In this document: piece after piece, positions 1 through 9,520 of the stretch
Numbering within the stretch: position 1 is the first letter of the stretch
Layout of the letters: each line of letters opens with the position of its first letter
Source of the DNA: Naumovozyma dairenensis CBS 421
Taxonomy: Eukaryota; Ascomycota; Saccharomycetes; Saccharomycetales; Saccharomycetaceae
Reading direction: 5' to 3'
NCBI RefSeq assembly: GCF_000227115.2
Contig: NC_016486.1
Location: 310,001-374,000 of the forward strand
Length of the DNA stretch: 64,000 nucleotides
Translations under genes and position numbers: made by a program
Notes under the pieces: generated by a model
Seen by the model: only the letters and a program-made list of their open reading frames with translations
Databases searched by the model: none
Told to the model about the DNA's origin: nothing

Positions 1-2771
1 CTAGGTTGATGGATTGTACACAAAATAGCTTGACCTTGTTGAGATAATTTCTTCAAAAATTGAACAATGGTTAGAGCAGCTTCAGCATCTAAACCAGAAG
101 TAGGTTCATCCAAAAATAATAATAAGGACGGCTTAGTAACTAACTCGACACCAATAGACAATAACTTTCTTTCAGTTGGGGATAAATCAGCAACTAGCTT
201 GTTAGCAGGTAACTTTAATAAATTAGCAACTGTACTTAAATATGCTTTATCACCGTCACCTCTCAAATTACATGAAATTTCCAAGGATTCTTTCACAGTT
301 AATAATTCTAAATGAACATCTTGTTGTTGAACGAAACCAATACTTCTTCTGAAAGCATCAATATTAGTCAATGGATTACCATCGATCAACAATTCACCTG
401 TAACAACACCAGTGGTTACTCTTTGAGATAAAACATTCAATAAAGTGGTCTTACCGGCACCAGATTCACCCATAAGAGCGGTTAAACCGGAACTAATGAA
501 ACCAGAAACATCGTTGATCAATCTCTTATCACCTTCGACAGTATAGTTAATGTTTCTCCACGAAATGACATGTTTTTGAGTTTCTACGGCCTTAGTTTTG
601 TCATGTTGAGAAGTAACAGGTTGTTTACCAATAATGGATCCATCTTCTGGAACGCTCGAAGTTAAAGACAAAGATGAGGAGGAAGATGCGGAGATTGGAC
701 GTTTGTCTGTAATATTATCGTAAGTATCCATTTCGTATTCTTCAACTGTATCCTTACCTCTGAATGGATTAAATCTTTGTAAATAGGCAGACCAAATTTG
801 TAGGTTCCTTCTTGTATATAGCGGGGTAATATATTCTGAAACGAACAAGGAACTGAATAAGTTGAAACATAAGAACCCAATAATGATACCGAAATTTCTC
901 CAAACATGATGATAGGTATATTTCAACCCACTCCTTAAATAATCTTGGCCTCTAACATAGTTGTTACCTAATGTAGCACCTTGCCAAGCACAAGCTTTAT
1001 GAGCGAAAGTTATATTATTATAAGTTGGACCTCTTGGAATAATACTTTCTGTACAATCCAATTTCATATCAAATAATTCATTACTTAAGATAGCTTCCAT
1101 GGCAAACATAGCAGGATTTAAGTAAGCGATCCAGACGAACCATGGATGCATATCTTCTAAATGAATAACATAAGAGGCATACATGGCAATAGCTAACAGT
1201 AGGATACCAGCTAATAAATTAGCAAACGCTAAAGTTGGACTTAATAAAGCAGTTAAATTGAACAGAGACACCATACAGAAATTGTAGAACGATAAGAATA
1301 GTAAGAAAATGAAAAATCTTGCTGCATCGTATTGAAGATGAGCTAAGAAATACAGAATAATAGAAAAGATAACGACTAAAAGGAACTTAAACATGTAGTC
1401 ATAAATCGTGGAGGCCAATGTTTCGACCCAACCGTAATAGAAATGTAATTGAGTATGTTTGACAATGACACTGTTTCTTTGGAAAGTTGATGGCATATCA
1501 GCTAAGGCAAGGAAAGTGAAGAATAAAATAGCGAAGAAAGTTAATGAACCTCTAGAGAAGGAACCAATTGTTGTTTTTGGAACTTCGTAGAAAAGCGAAC
1601 CGATAACTAAGGATTGAATAACGACAGAAATGAATTGAGAAATGATGTAACTTTGATCACCAATGATTCTTTCAAAGGCTCTAATAGTACAACTCTTGAT
1701 TTGAACTTTTAATGGGACACTAAAAATAGGGGTGATATCATCTGGATTGACGGTGGAACCATCTCTCGACATGTTTTGGATAGCTGTTGAGGTAATTTGT
1801 TTCCAATTTTGATAATATGGTGATTTGATCCATAGATTATGTAAATCAATTTCAGAACTGGCGACTGGAGGTTTACCAGCTTCAGTTTCGAATTGAAGAT
1901 TTAAGATAGAAGTCAGATATTCAATGATACAATCATTTGGATTTTTCTTAATACCCAAAGTATCATGGAAAAAAGTTAAACATTCATCAACAGTACCGTA
2001 AAAGACTTGATATGAATCAGTCAACATTAAGATTTTATCAAACTTTTCGACAATTTTATCACTAGCTTGAGAGATTTTCACAAAATTGATGGAACGAGTA
2101 GCTCTTGCCATTCTATTTAATATAGCCAGAAACTCTAAGGCAGTAGAAGAATCTAAACCCTTTGTAGAGTTATCCCATAGATAAACGGAACCATTAGCAA
2201 TAAAAGTCTCAATAATAGAAATACGTTTACGTTCACCACCAGAGACACCACGGACATAATCATTACCAACAAAAGTCTTTAATACATGAGATAAACCAAA
2301 TTCCTTTAATAATTCATTTCTCATCGCAACACGTTCTTCAGTGGGAATATTAAATTTACACCTTAATGCAAAATCGACAGTTTGTTCAACAGTTAAAAAA
2401 GGGAAATGAATATCTTGTTCATTATTATAAATAATTTCATGTGGACATTTTGAAGAAAATGCCTTATATTCGTTATCTTTGAATCTAACTGAACCTTCTG
2501 GTGTATATGACAAATTTTTATGACCATGGAAAAGCGCTTGGAAAAGGTCAGATGTTGGATTACCTAAAACTAAGACAACTTCACCTTCGTCTACTTTAAA
2601 AGTCAAATCATTGACTTGTTGTTGTGCAGTCTTCGGATCGGCAGCTACGCTTTGGTTTTCTGGATCCACGTTTTGTTTCTTTTGTAGTAGAGGTGAACCC
2701 ACTTTGACAGTCGCACCGTCAAATGTAAGGGAAGCGTCCTCTACTGGTGTGAAATATTTAGAGATGGACAT
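1..2771 (-). CDS. PDR11: PDR-family ABC transporter, probable sterol importer (partial, C-terminus off the window)
   Basis: About 923 N-terminal residues of a full-size ABC transporter with the reversed PDR layout (NBD1-TMD1-NBD2). The start MSISKYFTP matches the Aus1/Pdr11 family, which lacks the long N-terminal tail of Pdr5 or Snq2. In NBD1 (about residues 60-250) the Walker A site is degenerate, GNPTSDLF with no lysine, while the signature VSGGERKR near residue 175 is intact. NBD2 has a full Walker A (GESGAGKTT), the variant signature LSPTERK and the Walker B FLDEPTSGLD close to the window edge. In S. cerevisiae Aus1 and Pdr11 take up exogenous sterol at the plasma membrane under anaerobiosis. 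I choose PDR11 over AUS1 because TIR3- and DOT5-like genes follow, the PDR11-TIR3-DOT5 order of S. cerevisiae. It diverges from the first TIR3-like gene across a 1.7 kb shared upstream region. The second transmembrane domain lies outside the window. Confidence 0.93.
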   Translation of the reverse strand, partial: MSISKYFTPVEDASLTFDGATVKVGSPLLQKKQNVDPENQSVAADPKTAQQQVNDLTFKVDEGEVVLVLGNPTSDLFQALFHGHKNLSYTPEGSVRFKDNEYKAFSSKCPHEIIYNNEQDIHFPFLTVEQTVDFALRCKFNIPTEERVAMRNELLKEFGLSHVLKTFVGNDYVRGVSGGERKRISIIETFIANGSVYLWDNSTKGLDSSTALEFLAILNRMARATRSINFVKISQASDKIVEKFDKILMLTDSYQVFYGTVDECLTFFHDTLGIKKNPNDCIIEYLTSILNLQFETEAGKPPVASSEIDLHNLWIKSPYYQNWKQITSTAIQNMSRDGSTVNPDDITPIFSVPLKVQIKSCTIRAFERIIGDQSYIISQFISVVIQSLVIGSLFYEVPKTTIGSFSRGSLTFFAILFFTFLALADMPSTFQRNSVIVKHTQLHFYYGWVETLASTIYDYMFKFLLVVIFSIILYFLAHLQYDAARFFIFLLFLSFYNFCMVSLFNLTALLSPTLAFANLLAGILLLAIAMYASYVIHLEDMHPWFVWIAYLNPAMFAMEAILSNELFDMKLDCTESIIPRGPTYNNITFAHKACAWQGATLGNNYVRGQDYLRSGLKYTYHHVWRNFGIIIGFLCFNLFSSLFVSEYITPLYTRRNLQIWSAYLQRFNPFRGKDTVEEYEMDTYDNITDKRPISASSSSSLSLTSSVPEDGSIIGKQPVTSQHDKTKAVETQKHVISWRNINYTVEGDKRLINDVSGFISSGLTALMGESGAGKTTLLNVLSQRVTTGVVTGELLIDGNPLTNIDAFRRSIGFVQQQDVHLELLTVKESLEISCNLRGDGDKAYLSTVANLLKLPANKLVADLSPTERKLLSIGVELVTKPSLLLFLDEPTSGLDAEAALTIVQFLKKLSQQGQAILCTIHQP

Positions 2772-4468
2772 TAACACTAAAAATAAGATAGGAGGAGGAA
2801 ATTAATTTCGCTTTTTACTTCTCACTTCGTTAGGTAATATCTCGATAATATGATGTGTGTATGTTCTAAACAAGCTGATATCTATCTCAATTGATTGTTC
2901 AAAGTAGCAAAAATCGCTCAATTGAACCAAAAAATTGGGTACAAGAAAAGGTTTTTTTCAGTGCTTACGAAAATAAGTCTACTAGTAATGGAGCCATCGA
3001 TTTTTGTATTTATAATACCAAGCTTTCTTGTTAAAAAAGGGAACGGTGATGTGGTATTGTTGTCAAGAAAAAAATTGAGGAAAAAGATAGCTAGGGAACG
3101 AAAGAAGAAAAGCAAGCAGAAAAACAAAGGATATTCTAAGGGATAGCACCTACGTAAATATTTGAAGGTCCTGACCTCAAGAAAAGTAGTAGCAGGGGAA
3201 AAAAAACCCTGCGTTGTGATTATGTACGTATGTGCGTACGTATTGATGTCCTTGAGAGTCCTCGAGGAATGGCTCAGAAATATTCCGAGGATTTTGAAGG
3301 GCCCCTCTTGGATAAGAATATAATGAAGTTGCCTTTCACAAGCAAAAGGAAGAGAATTATTGCAAAGGACAGGGTGCGGACTTCATGTTTGTACAATGTA
3401 GTTAAAGTCCCGGACGATTTTAGCTTGAGTTTATCTTTCGTTTAATAATTCTATGAAGGTTTGTTAAGGACTAACGTTACTAAGCACAACTCAAAAGTAT
3501 TTCTTCCGTGGAACATACAAAAAACAGTTTCCTCGTAAACGAAGGTCTGCCACAATTCACGTGCTGAAAAAGGTGCTTACGGGACTTCTTGGGCCAAGGT
3601 TTCTGCCAAGGTTACGCACATACGTTAGTTCAACCGACTCGGTTGGAAAGAAAATAAGCAATAATGGATCTGAGGGAATCTTCAGAGTAGAGCTTAGTAC
3701 GGGGTTTGAGTACCCCTCGAGGAAATTTGTCTTTTACGAATTCAATGAATGAGCTCTGCGAGGCGTCCACTGCCCATGCCTCAAGTGTATCCCAATTGGG
3801 ACGGTTTTGCTGATATACTCAAAGGAGCCCCTAGGAAAAAATTTATTAAAAAACGCGAAACTTTTCAAAAATTTCAAACTCTTCGGGATATTCTTCGAGC
3901 GACTGTCAAGATGTTAGGATGTTATTCTTGGTGAATGAAGCCTTCGTTCAAAGATCCCCTACCTCGTATCTCAAGGAATTTCTTCCCTTCAAACCTATCC
4001 CTCTTTATTAAGGGCCTAAATTATATTAACAACATTTTTTTAACAATTGTTCATACGGGTTTCTTAGGTAATTTTAGGCTCTAAAGTTTTTACCTCTGAT
4101 AGTTTTCCACACTATTTTTTTGTCCGAAAGTAACAAGGTTTGGAGGAGACGTAACTGAGGGTAGGAGAGTTTAGAATGAATAAATGATGCTATGCACAAG
4201 CCCCTTTGGGAACCGAAATCTGGAGAGCTAATCCTCGACTGATAATGCCTGTTTAGGATGTTCGTACGTAACCTTCTTCGTAACAAATGCTGCCTCCCTC
4301 CCAAAACAATTAATGTTGGAACAGTGACTTTTTATATAAACGTCTCCTTTTTAGGATTCTTTCTTTCACTATTTTCCACTCCGTTGGTTGGATTTTTTAA
4401 TAGTTGTTTTCATTCAAATCTACTCAGGTTAACCAAAAAAACTACACCACTCGTTTTCAACTTCAAAT
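2772..4468. promoter_or_regulatory. Divergent upstream region between PDR11 and the first TIR3-like gene
   Basis: This 1.7 kb stretch holds no convincing gene; the short open frames in it resemble nothing. It must contain both promoters. A TATA box (TATATAAA) lies at 4333-4340, about 130 bp before the TIR3-like ATG. CGTACGTA palindromes occur at 3235-3242 and 4263-4270. I found no exact TCGTATA sterol-response core here, only a near match around 3962. Confidence 0.5.
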
Positions 4469-5248
4469 ATGTCTGTCACCAAAACTACTATTCTATTAGC
4501 CTCTCTTGCTGCCATTGCTTCTGCCCAAACTGGTTACGAAGTCGCTGAATTTAATGCTATTCTAGTCGATGTTCAAGCTCATTTACAAGAATATATGTCT
4601 TTGGCTATGAACAACCCAGATTTCACCATCCCAAGTGGTGTTTTGGAAGTTTACGAACAATTGACCACTTACACTGATGAAACTTACACCACTTTGTTCT
4701 CAGCCATTAACTTTGCCCAAGTTACTACCATTATGGAACAATTACCATGGTACACAACCAGATTGGAACCAATCATCTCCTCTTACATGGAAGCACACAG
4801 TATTACCGAAACTGATGGCCCAGCTTCTGCCGCTGCTTCTTCCGCTGCCGCCTCTGCTTCTTCTGCTGCTGCTTCTTCTTCTGCTGCCGCCTCTTCCTCT
4901 TCTGCTTCAGCTTCCTCTGCTTCTTCCTCTGCCGCAGCTTCTTCTTCATCTGCCGCTGCTTCTTCATCCTCATCTGCTTCTTCATCTTCATCCGCTGCTT
5001 CCTCATCCTCATCAGCTTCTTCAGCTTCCTCTTCATCAGCTTCTTCTTCATCTGCTGCTTCTTCATCCTCATCTGCTTCTTCAGCTTCCTCTTCATCAGC
5101 TTCTTCTTCATCTGCTTCTGCTTCTTCTACCGCTGCTTCCAACGGTACTTCAAGCTCTTCTGCAAACGCTGGTGCCGCTTTGAACATGGGTATGTTCTCT
5201 GCTGGTATGGGTGCTGCCATTGCTGGTGCCGCCGCTTTATTGTTATAA
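4469..5248 (+). CDS. TIR3: TIR/SRP1-TIP1 family GPI-anchored cell wall mannoprotein (copy 1)
   Basis: 259-residue protein with the full layout of a Tir/Dan wall mannoprotein. Residues 1-19 are a signal peptide ending ASA. Residues 20-115 form the PAU domain, with FNAILVDVQAHLQEYMSLAMN and the conserved PWY motif. Residues about 118-225 are a Ser/Ala-rich, presumably O-mannosylated stalk encoded by degenerate TCT/GCT triplets. The C-terminus is a hydrophobic GPI-attachment signal ending AAALLL. Sequence around NNPDFTIPSGVLEVY and the GAAIAG tail resemble S. cerevisiae Tir3 more than Tir1 or Tir2. Such proteins replace aerobic mannoproteins in the wall during hypoxia or cold. The gene is the first of a tandem pair; its partner at 7052 shares most of the PAU domain and the last 36 residues. 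The stalk is longer here by about 26 residues. Confidence 0.92.
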   Translation: MSVTKTTILLASLAAIASAQTGYEVAEFNAILVDVQAHLQEYMSLAMNNPDFTIPSGVLEVYEQLTTYTDETYTTLFSAINFAQVTTIMEQLPWYTTRLEPIISSYMEAHSITETDGPASAAASSAAASASSAAASSSAAASSSSASASSASSSAAASSSSAAASSSSSASSSSSAASSSSSASSASSSSASSSSAASSSSSASSASSSSASSSSASASSTAASNGTSSSSANAGAALNMGMFSAGMGAAIAGAAALLL

Positions 5249-6030
5249 GTTGTCTGAGAAGATTTTCTTTCAATAATGTTAATAATTTTTATCAATTAAG
5301 ATAAGTTGTATGAAACAAAAAGGGAAACATTTATATATATATGATTTTTCTCTAATATAATATAATAAAATAGAGTATAATAGTGTATGATCTTCGATTT
5401 TACCTAAAGGTTTTCTTTTTCCCTTTGTTATTGTTTATAACGTTTTGTTCTTCAATGTGTAGCTTTTTTTTGTATCATTTGGAGTATTATGTTTTCAATT
5501 CTAGTTTATGTGGTATATTTGAAAGTTTTCCCCAATGTTGCTTTATAATATTAAGCTTTTTATAATATATCAAATTCCGAAGTAATACCCGTCATATTCG
5601 TTGGAGCTTTCGAAATATCCAGTAAAATAATTACCATTGAAACCTACATGTCAATACGCGCAGATTTTGTTGACAAAGCAAAAGAAAAACCTTATAGTTT
5701 ACCAAACAAAACAGTCTGACACATTATGACGGATGTCAAAGTCCGACTTGTGTGGTACTATATAAGATGCTCCATTATTATACCAGTGTACGGAATCATT
5801 TTATACGCGTTACTCAAAAACCTTCACAAAGCAGATGGACATTCTTATACCTTATAGTATATTGGGAAATAAAGTGAAAGACAAGAAGGCTTACTTCATG
5901 GAACAGCCTTGATGGCTAGTTTATATATTTCCCAAAATTTAATGTTTCCATTCTATTTTATTTAGCAGAATTCTCATGGATATTGAATAAAACAGTGCTC
6001 GAGTGTGCTATCAGTGATATTATTGCGAAG

Positions 6031-6176
6031 TCGTATATGGCATCGTACAGAAAGTAGTGTTTATCTCTTAACCATTTTTTCAACGTGTCTTCTTATCCTG
6101 TAAAGAAGAAGAAACGTTGCCGACCATGTGTTTTACATAAGAAAACAATGAAAGGAACCAAAAAATCTATCGTATA
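6031..6176 (+). promoter_or_regulatory. Two candidate sterol-response elements upstream of the second TIR3-like gene
   Basis: The heptamer TCGTATA occurs at 6031-6037 and 6170-6176, about 0.9-1.0 kb before the ATG at 7052. This is the core bound by the zinc-cluster factors Upc2 and Ecm22, which activate DAN/TIR and sterol-uptake genes on sterol depletion in S. cerevisiae. The distance is longer than usual, and the heptamer is short enough to occur by chance; it is also present at 28726, 33256, 37591 and 42361 in this window. Confidence 0.35.
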
Positions 6177-6901
6177 TATTGTCGCTATAGATATCTCCAC
6201 TTTGTTTCATATGCAACAAAATCGAGTTCGAATAAAATTCATACTATGAAAATTATGAATGTCTACGTATAATAACCCAACGTATATAACGGCTACCCGC
6301 CGAAGTACGTAGATCAACCATGGTGTACTTGCTTCTCTAGTATACTAAGTACTGTATCCTTTCACACAATTCTTGTACAACCTCTTTCGTCATTGTCCTC
6401 CGGTTTTTAGAAGTCTATAATTTTATGGTTTTACTGGTAAAGTATTGATACCTCATCTCCACTTCGTTCCTTTTCGTTCTCTGTTAGGGTCTGTACGGCG
6501 CCTTTCGATGAGTTTCAAGGACCTATTGCGTACAGGATTTCGAAGTAACCCCTGTGAATTATTCGTAGTAGTAAAAATCAAATTTGGATTCATGGGTGCT
6601 CGCTCCCGTCTCAACCTCGAGTCGAGAATTTTCAGCCGTACAATCTGGACCCGCCGTATATATTTATACTTATATAATAGAATCATTTCTTCAACAGTCC
6701 CCGTACGTCACCAAGCCACGTTTTTACATTATCTTTCGGTAGAATATAATTGAATTACTTAAGTATATTCGTAGGTTGCGGCGTTTTCTTACAGTTCTAT
6801 AATATAACTTCAACCTATACGCAAGCCAAACATATGTACTTTTGTACAAGAATAGATACTTAACGACACCTCAAACTATACCTTCCTTGAAACATTTTTT
6901 C

Positions 6902-6909
6902 TATATAAG
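6902..6909 (+). promoter_or_regulatory. TATA box of the second TIR3-like gene
   Basis: TATATAAG lies 143-150 bp before the ATG at 7052, followed by a pyrimidine-rich initiator-like tract. Strong TATA boxes are typical of stress-inducible TIR/DAN promoters. Confidence 0.55.
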
Positions 6910-7051
6910 AGACATTTGTATTGAAAGTTTTCTCCTGATCTTCTTCTTGGTAAAACAAAGTTTAACTGAAAGTTTGTCTCTTCTTCTTCTTCTTCTTCTT
7001 TTTCTTCCGTGATATCAATTACAAAAAGTCCATTCCTTTATAATATCAACA

Positions 7052-7753
7052 ATGTCTGTCACCAAAACTACTGTTCTATTGGCCTCTCTTGCTGCCATTG
7101 CCTCTGCCCAATCTGGTTACGAAGTTGCTGAGTTCAATGCTATTTTAGTCGATGTTCAAGCTCATTTACAAGAATACATGTCATTGGCTATGAATAATGC
7201 TGACTTCACTATTCCAAGTGGTGTTTTGGAAGTTTACGAACAATTGACTACTTACACTGATGAAACCTACACCACTTTGTTCTCAGCGATCAACTTTGCC
7301 CAAGTTACTACCGTTATGGAACAAGTTCCATGGTACTCTTCAAGATTGATTCCAATTATTTCCTCCTACATGGAAGCACACAGTATTACCGAAACCGATG
7401 GTGCTAGCTCTGTTGTTGCCACCTCAGCCGCTGCTTCATCTATTGTCTCTTCCTCTGCTGCTGCTTCCTCCTCATCAGGGGCTGTCTCCTCATCTTCCTC
7501 TGCTGCTGACTCCTCATCCTTATCTGCTTCTTCAGCTTCTTCTTCATCTGCTGCTTCTTCATCCTCATCCGCCGCTTCTTCATCCTCATCCGCCGCTTCT
7601 TCGTCCTCCTCCTCATCTGCTTCTGCTTCTTCTACCGCTGCTTCCAACGGTACTTCAAGCTCTTCTGCAAACGCTGGTGCCGCTTTGAACATGGGTATGT
7701 TCTCTGCTGGTATGGGTGCTGCCATTGCTGGTGCCGCCGCTTTATTGTTATAA
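7052..7753 (+). CDS. TIR3: TIR/SRP1-TIP1 family GPI-anchored cell wall mannoprotein (copy 2)
   Basis: 233-residue tandem paralogue of the gene at 4469. It has the same signal peptide (MSVTKTT to ASA), a PAU domain with only scattered substitutions, a shorter Ser/Ala/Val stalk (about residues 115-200) and an identical GPI-signal tail. DNA identity is also high over the ends, so the two copies probably arose by recent tandem duplication or are kept alike by gene conversion, with the repetitive stalk free to change length. It is expected at the cell wall under hypoxia, like S. cerevisiae Tir3. It carries its own TATA box and candidate Upc2 sites, so the copies may be regulated separately. It lies upstream of DOT5 on the same strand, the TIR3-DOT5 order of S. 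cerevisiae. Confidence 0.92.
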   Translation: MSVTKTTVLLASLAAIASAQSGYEVAEFNAILVDVQAHLQEYMSLAMNNADFTIPSGVLEVYEQLTTYTDETYTTLFSAINFAQVTTVMEQVPWYSSRLIPIISSYMEAHSITETDGASSVVATSAAASSIVSSSAAASSSSGAVSSSSSAADSSSLSASSASSSSAASSSSSAASSSSSAASSSSSSSASASSTAASNGTSSSSANAGAALNMGMFSAGMGAAIAGAAALLL

Positions 7754-8385
7754 GTAGACTAGATGATATATAACATATATAAATGTGTATAGTGTATCTC
7801 TTTGGGATATTGTAAAATTAGATGATACGATAAAAATATAAAAGCTAATGATATTTTAAAACATAAGGATTGTAGGTATATGGGTTGTTGACAGTTATCA
7901 TTCCATGGTAAACTTTTGAAAAATAAAGTAACTCTTAAGGCTGTCGCCTCATTAGTTTTCCTCTTGTAGTTAACGTAGCAACCGCAAATAGGAATAACAT
8001 GTAGCCTATATTCTACATGTTTTATGCTTATGATGTATCATCTTTTAAGTCCGAAAGCTCAACAGATTGATTATGTAACCTTTTATAGGCTTCTCGAGAG
8101 AAGTTCAAATTTATATTTCTTTTCTTTTCGGTGCGGGGTTTTCTTTGGGAAGCGATGATCTACGAACGTGCATACGTTTAGCTTTCAGCCCTCCGTTTTT
8201 TGTTACGCGGTATTATTATTATCAACTCAACATGACTTAGTCGAATAAATTTAAAGGAGCAAGTTATTCATTTGTAAAAGAATATTACTTATAACACGGA
8301 TCAGATAGAACATATTTATATTCAGAAACAGTTTGGAAAAACCGATATTACGATTAACACTTTTAAAAAAATATATTTGAAAATA
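7754..8385. other. Intergenic region TIR3 copy 2 to DOT5
   Basis: 632 bp AT-rich spacer containing the terminator of the mannoprotein gene and the DOT5 promoter. I see no additional gene or clear regulatory site. Confidence 0.4.
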
Positions 8386-9171
8386 ATGGTAATGGAATTG
8401 AGAAGATCTGGTAGAGTTACTGCTGGGAAGAGAACGTTTGATGAGGACACTGATAATCATGTAGAAAAAAGGAAAAAAATCGCTACTCAGAAAGCCAAAA
8501 AATCACCTTCAAAGAAATTACTAGTATCTGAAAAGAAAGTGATAAAGAATGCTGGGTCTATTAATGGAAGGGAAACGAAGAAGGAAACTAAACCCAGATC
8601 TGTTGTTGAAGATAAAGTTGATGGAATTGAACACGAAGAAGTGAAAAAGGTGAAATTTGATGAACAACAAGTATCTGACAAATCGGCAAATAACGATTCA
8701 ATTATAGAATTGGAAATTGGTGATGATATCCCAGATATTACTTTGTCGAATCAAAATGGAAAAGAAATTTCATTAAAAGAAATTGCCAAGACAAATAAAA
8801 TCATTGTTATATTTGCGTTCCCAAGAGCAAGCACCCCTGGTTGTACTCGTCAAGCTTGTGGGTTCCGTGATAATTACGATGAATTGAAGAAAAATGCTAT
8901 TGTTTTTGGGTTAAGTGCTGATGCGATAAGTAGTCAAAAGAAATTTGAAGAGAAACAACATTTACCTTACGATCTTTTATCTGATCCTAAGAGACAACTG
9001 ATTGGATTATTAGGTGCTAAGAAAACTCCCCAATCTGGGACAGTAAGATCGTATTGGATTTTTGTTGAAGGGAAATTGTCAATCAAAAGAATAAAAGTGT
9101 CCCCTGAAATTAGTGTTGCTGAAAGTAAAAAAGAAGTTATTGAGTTCGCTAAGAAGCTATCGGAAGCGTAA
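8386..9171 (+). CDS. DOT5: Nuclear thiol peroxidase (peroxiredoxin, BCP/PrxQ type)
   Basis: 261-residue protein. The N-terminal 110 residues are basic and lysine-rich, starting with the [11 protein letters not shown] stretch that resembles a nuclear targeting tail. The rest is a thioredoxin-fold AhpC/TSA domain. The peroxidatic cysteine sits in [12 protein letters not shown], and the second cysteine of this CX4C arrangement is the likely resolving residue of an atypical 2-Cys enzyme. Dot5 reduces alkyl hydroperoxides in the nucleus and affects telomeric silencing when overexpressed in S. cerevisiae. The open frame extends to an upstream TTG at 8377; I start at the first ATG, 8386, and 8392 is equally possible. 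It is convergent with SEC14. Confidence 0.93.
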   Translation: MVMELRRSGRVTAGKRTFDEDTDNHVEKRKKIATQKAKKSPSKKLLVSEKKVIKNAGSINGRETKKETKPRSVVEDKVDGIEHEEVKKVKFDEQQVSDKSANNDSIIELEIGDDIPDITLSNQNGKEISLKEIAKTNKIIVIFAFPRASTPGCTRQACGFRDNYDELKKNAIVFGLSADAISSQKKFEEKQHLPYDLLSDPKRQLIGLLGAKKTPQSGTVRSYWIFVEGKLSIKRIKVSPEISVAESKKEVIEFAKKLSEA

Positions 9172-9520
9172 GGAAATTCAATGAAAATAATACTTTTAAA
9201 CGTTGTTTTTTTATTTATCTTAACTTTTTATATTCATTATATATATATATATACGTCCTTCTATTAAGTTAAGCTACTTTAATTTGTACGTAAAATAAAA
9301 GAGAAACTGATGATACTTGAATACAAGTTATGATCGATAATATCATATATTGCGAAATGATAAGTAATTTAACTTGGCTATATAAAAGTGTATAATAGAT
9401 AAAAAAGAAGAAGATTCCTTAAATTAAAGAAAAAGGAAGGCATTAAAAAAAACAGAAAAGTGTTCCAGGAATGCATCTATTTTTCTTGTTTGTTTGTTTA
9501 TTTTTTTCCTGTTTCATTCA
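9172..9520. other. Convergent intergenic region DOT5/SEC14 with a TA repeat
   Basis: 349 bp between two convergent stop codons. It contains a short (TA)n run around 9240-9254 and otherwise AT-rich terminator-type sequence. Confidence 0.45.

Larger units (their letters stand above)
5249..7051. other. Intergenic region between the two TIR3-like genes
   Basis: 1.8 kb without a supported gene. It contains two TCGTATA cores (6031-6037 and 6170-6176), a TATATAAG box at 6902-6909 and a long CTT-rich tract just before the second TIR3-like gene. The open frame at 6445-6753 looks like chance. Confidence 0.5.

Noticed and set aside
4677..5295. Long overlapping frames in the TIR3 stalk (Leu/Pro-rich on plus, Glu/Ala-rich and Lys-rich on minus)
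   Set aside because: They are shadows of the Ser/Ala TCT/GCT triplet repeat; the same artefacts appear over 7366-7725. Only the mannoprotein frame has a signal peptide and GPI signal.
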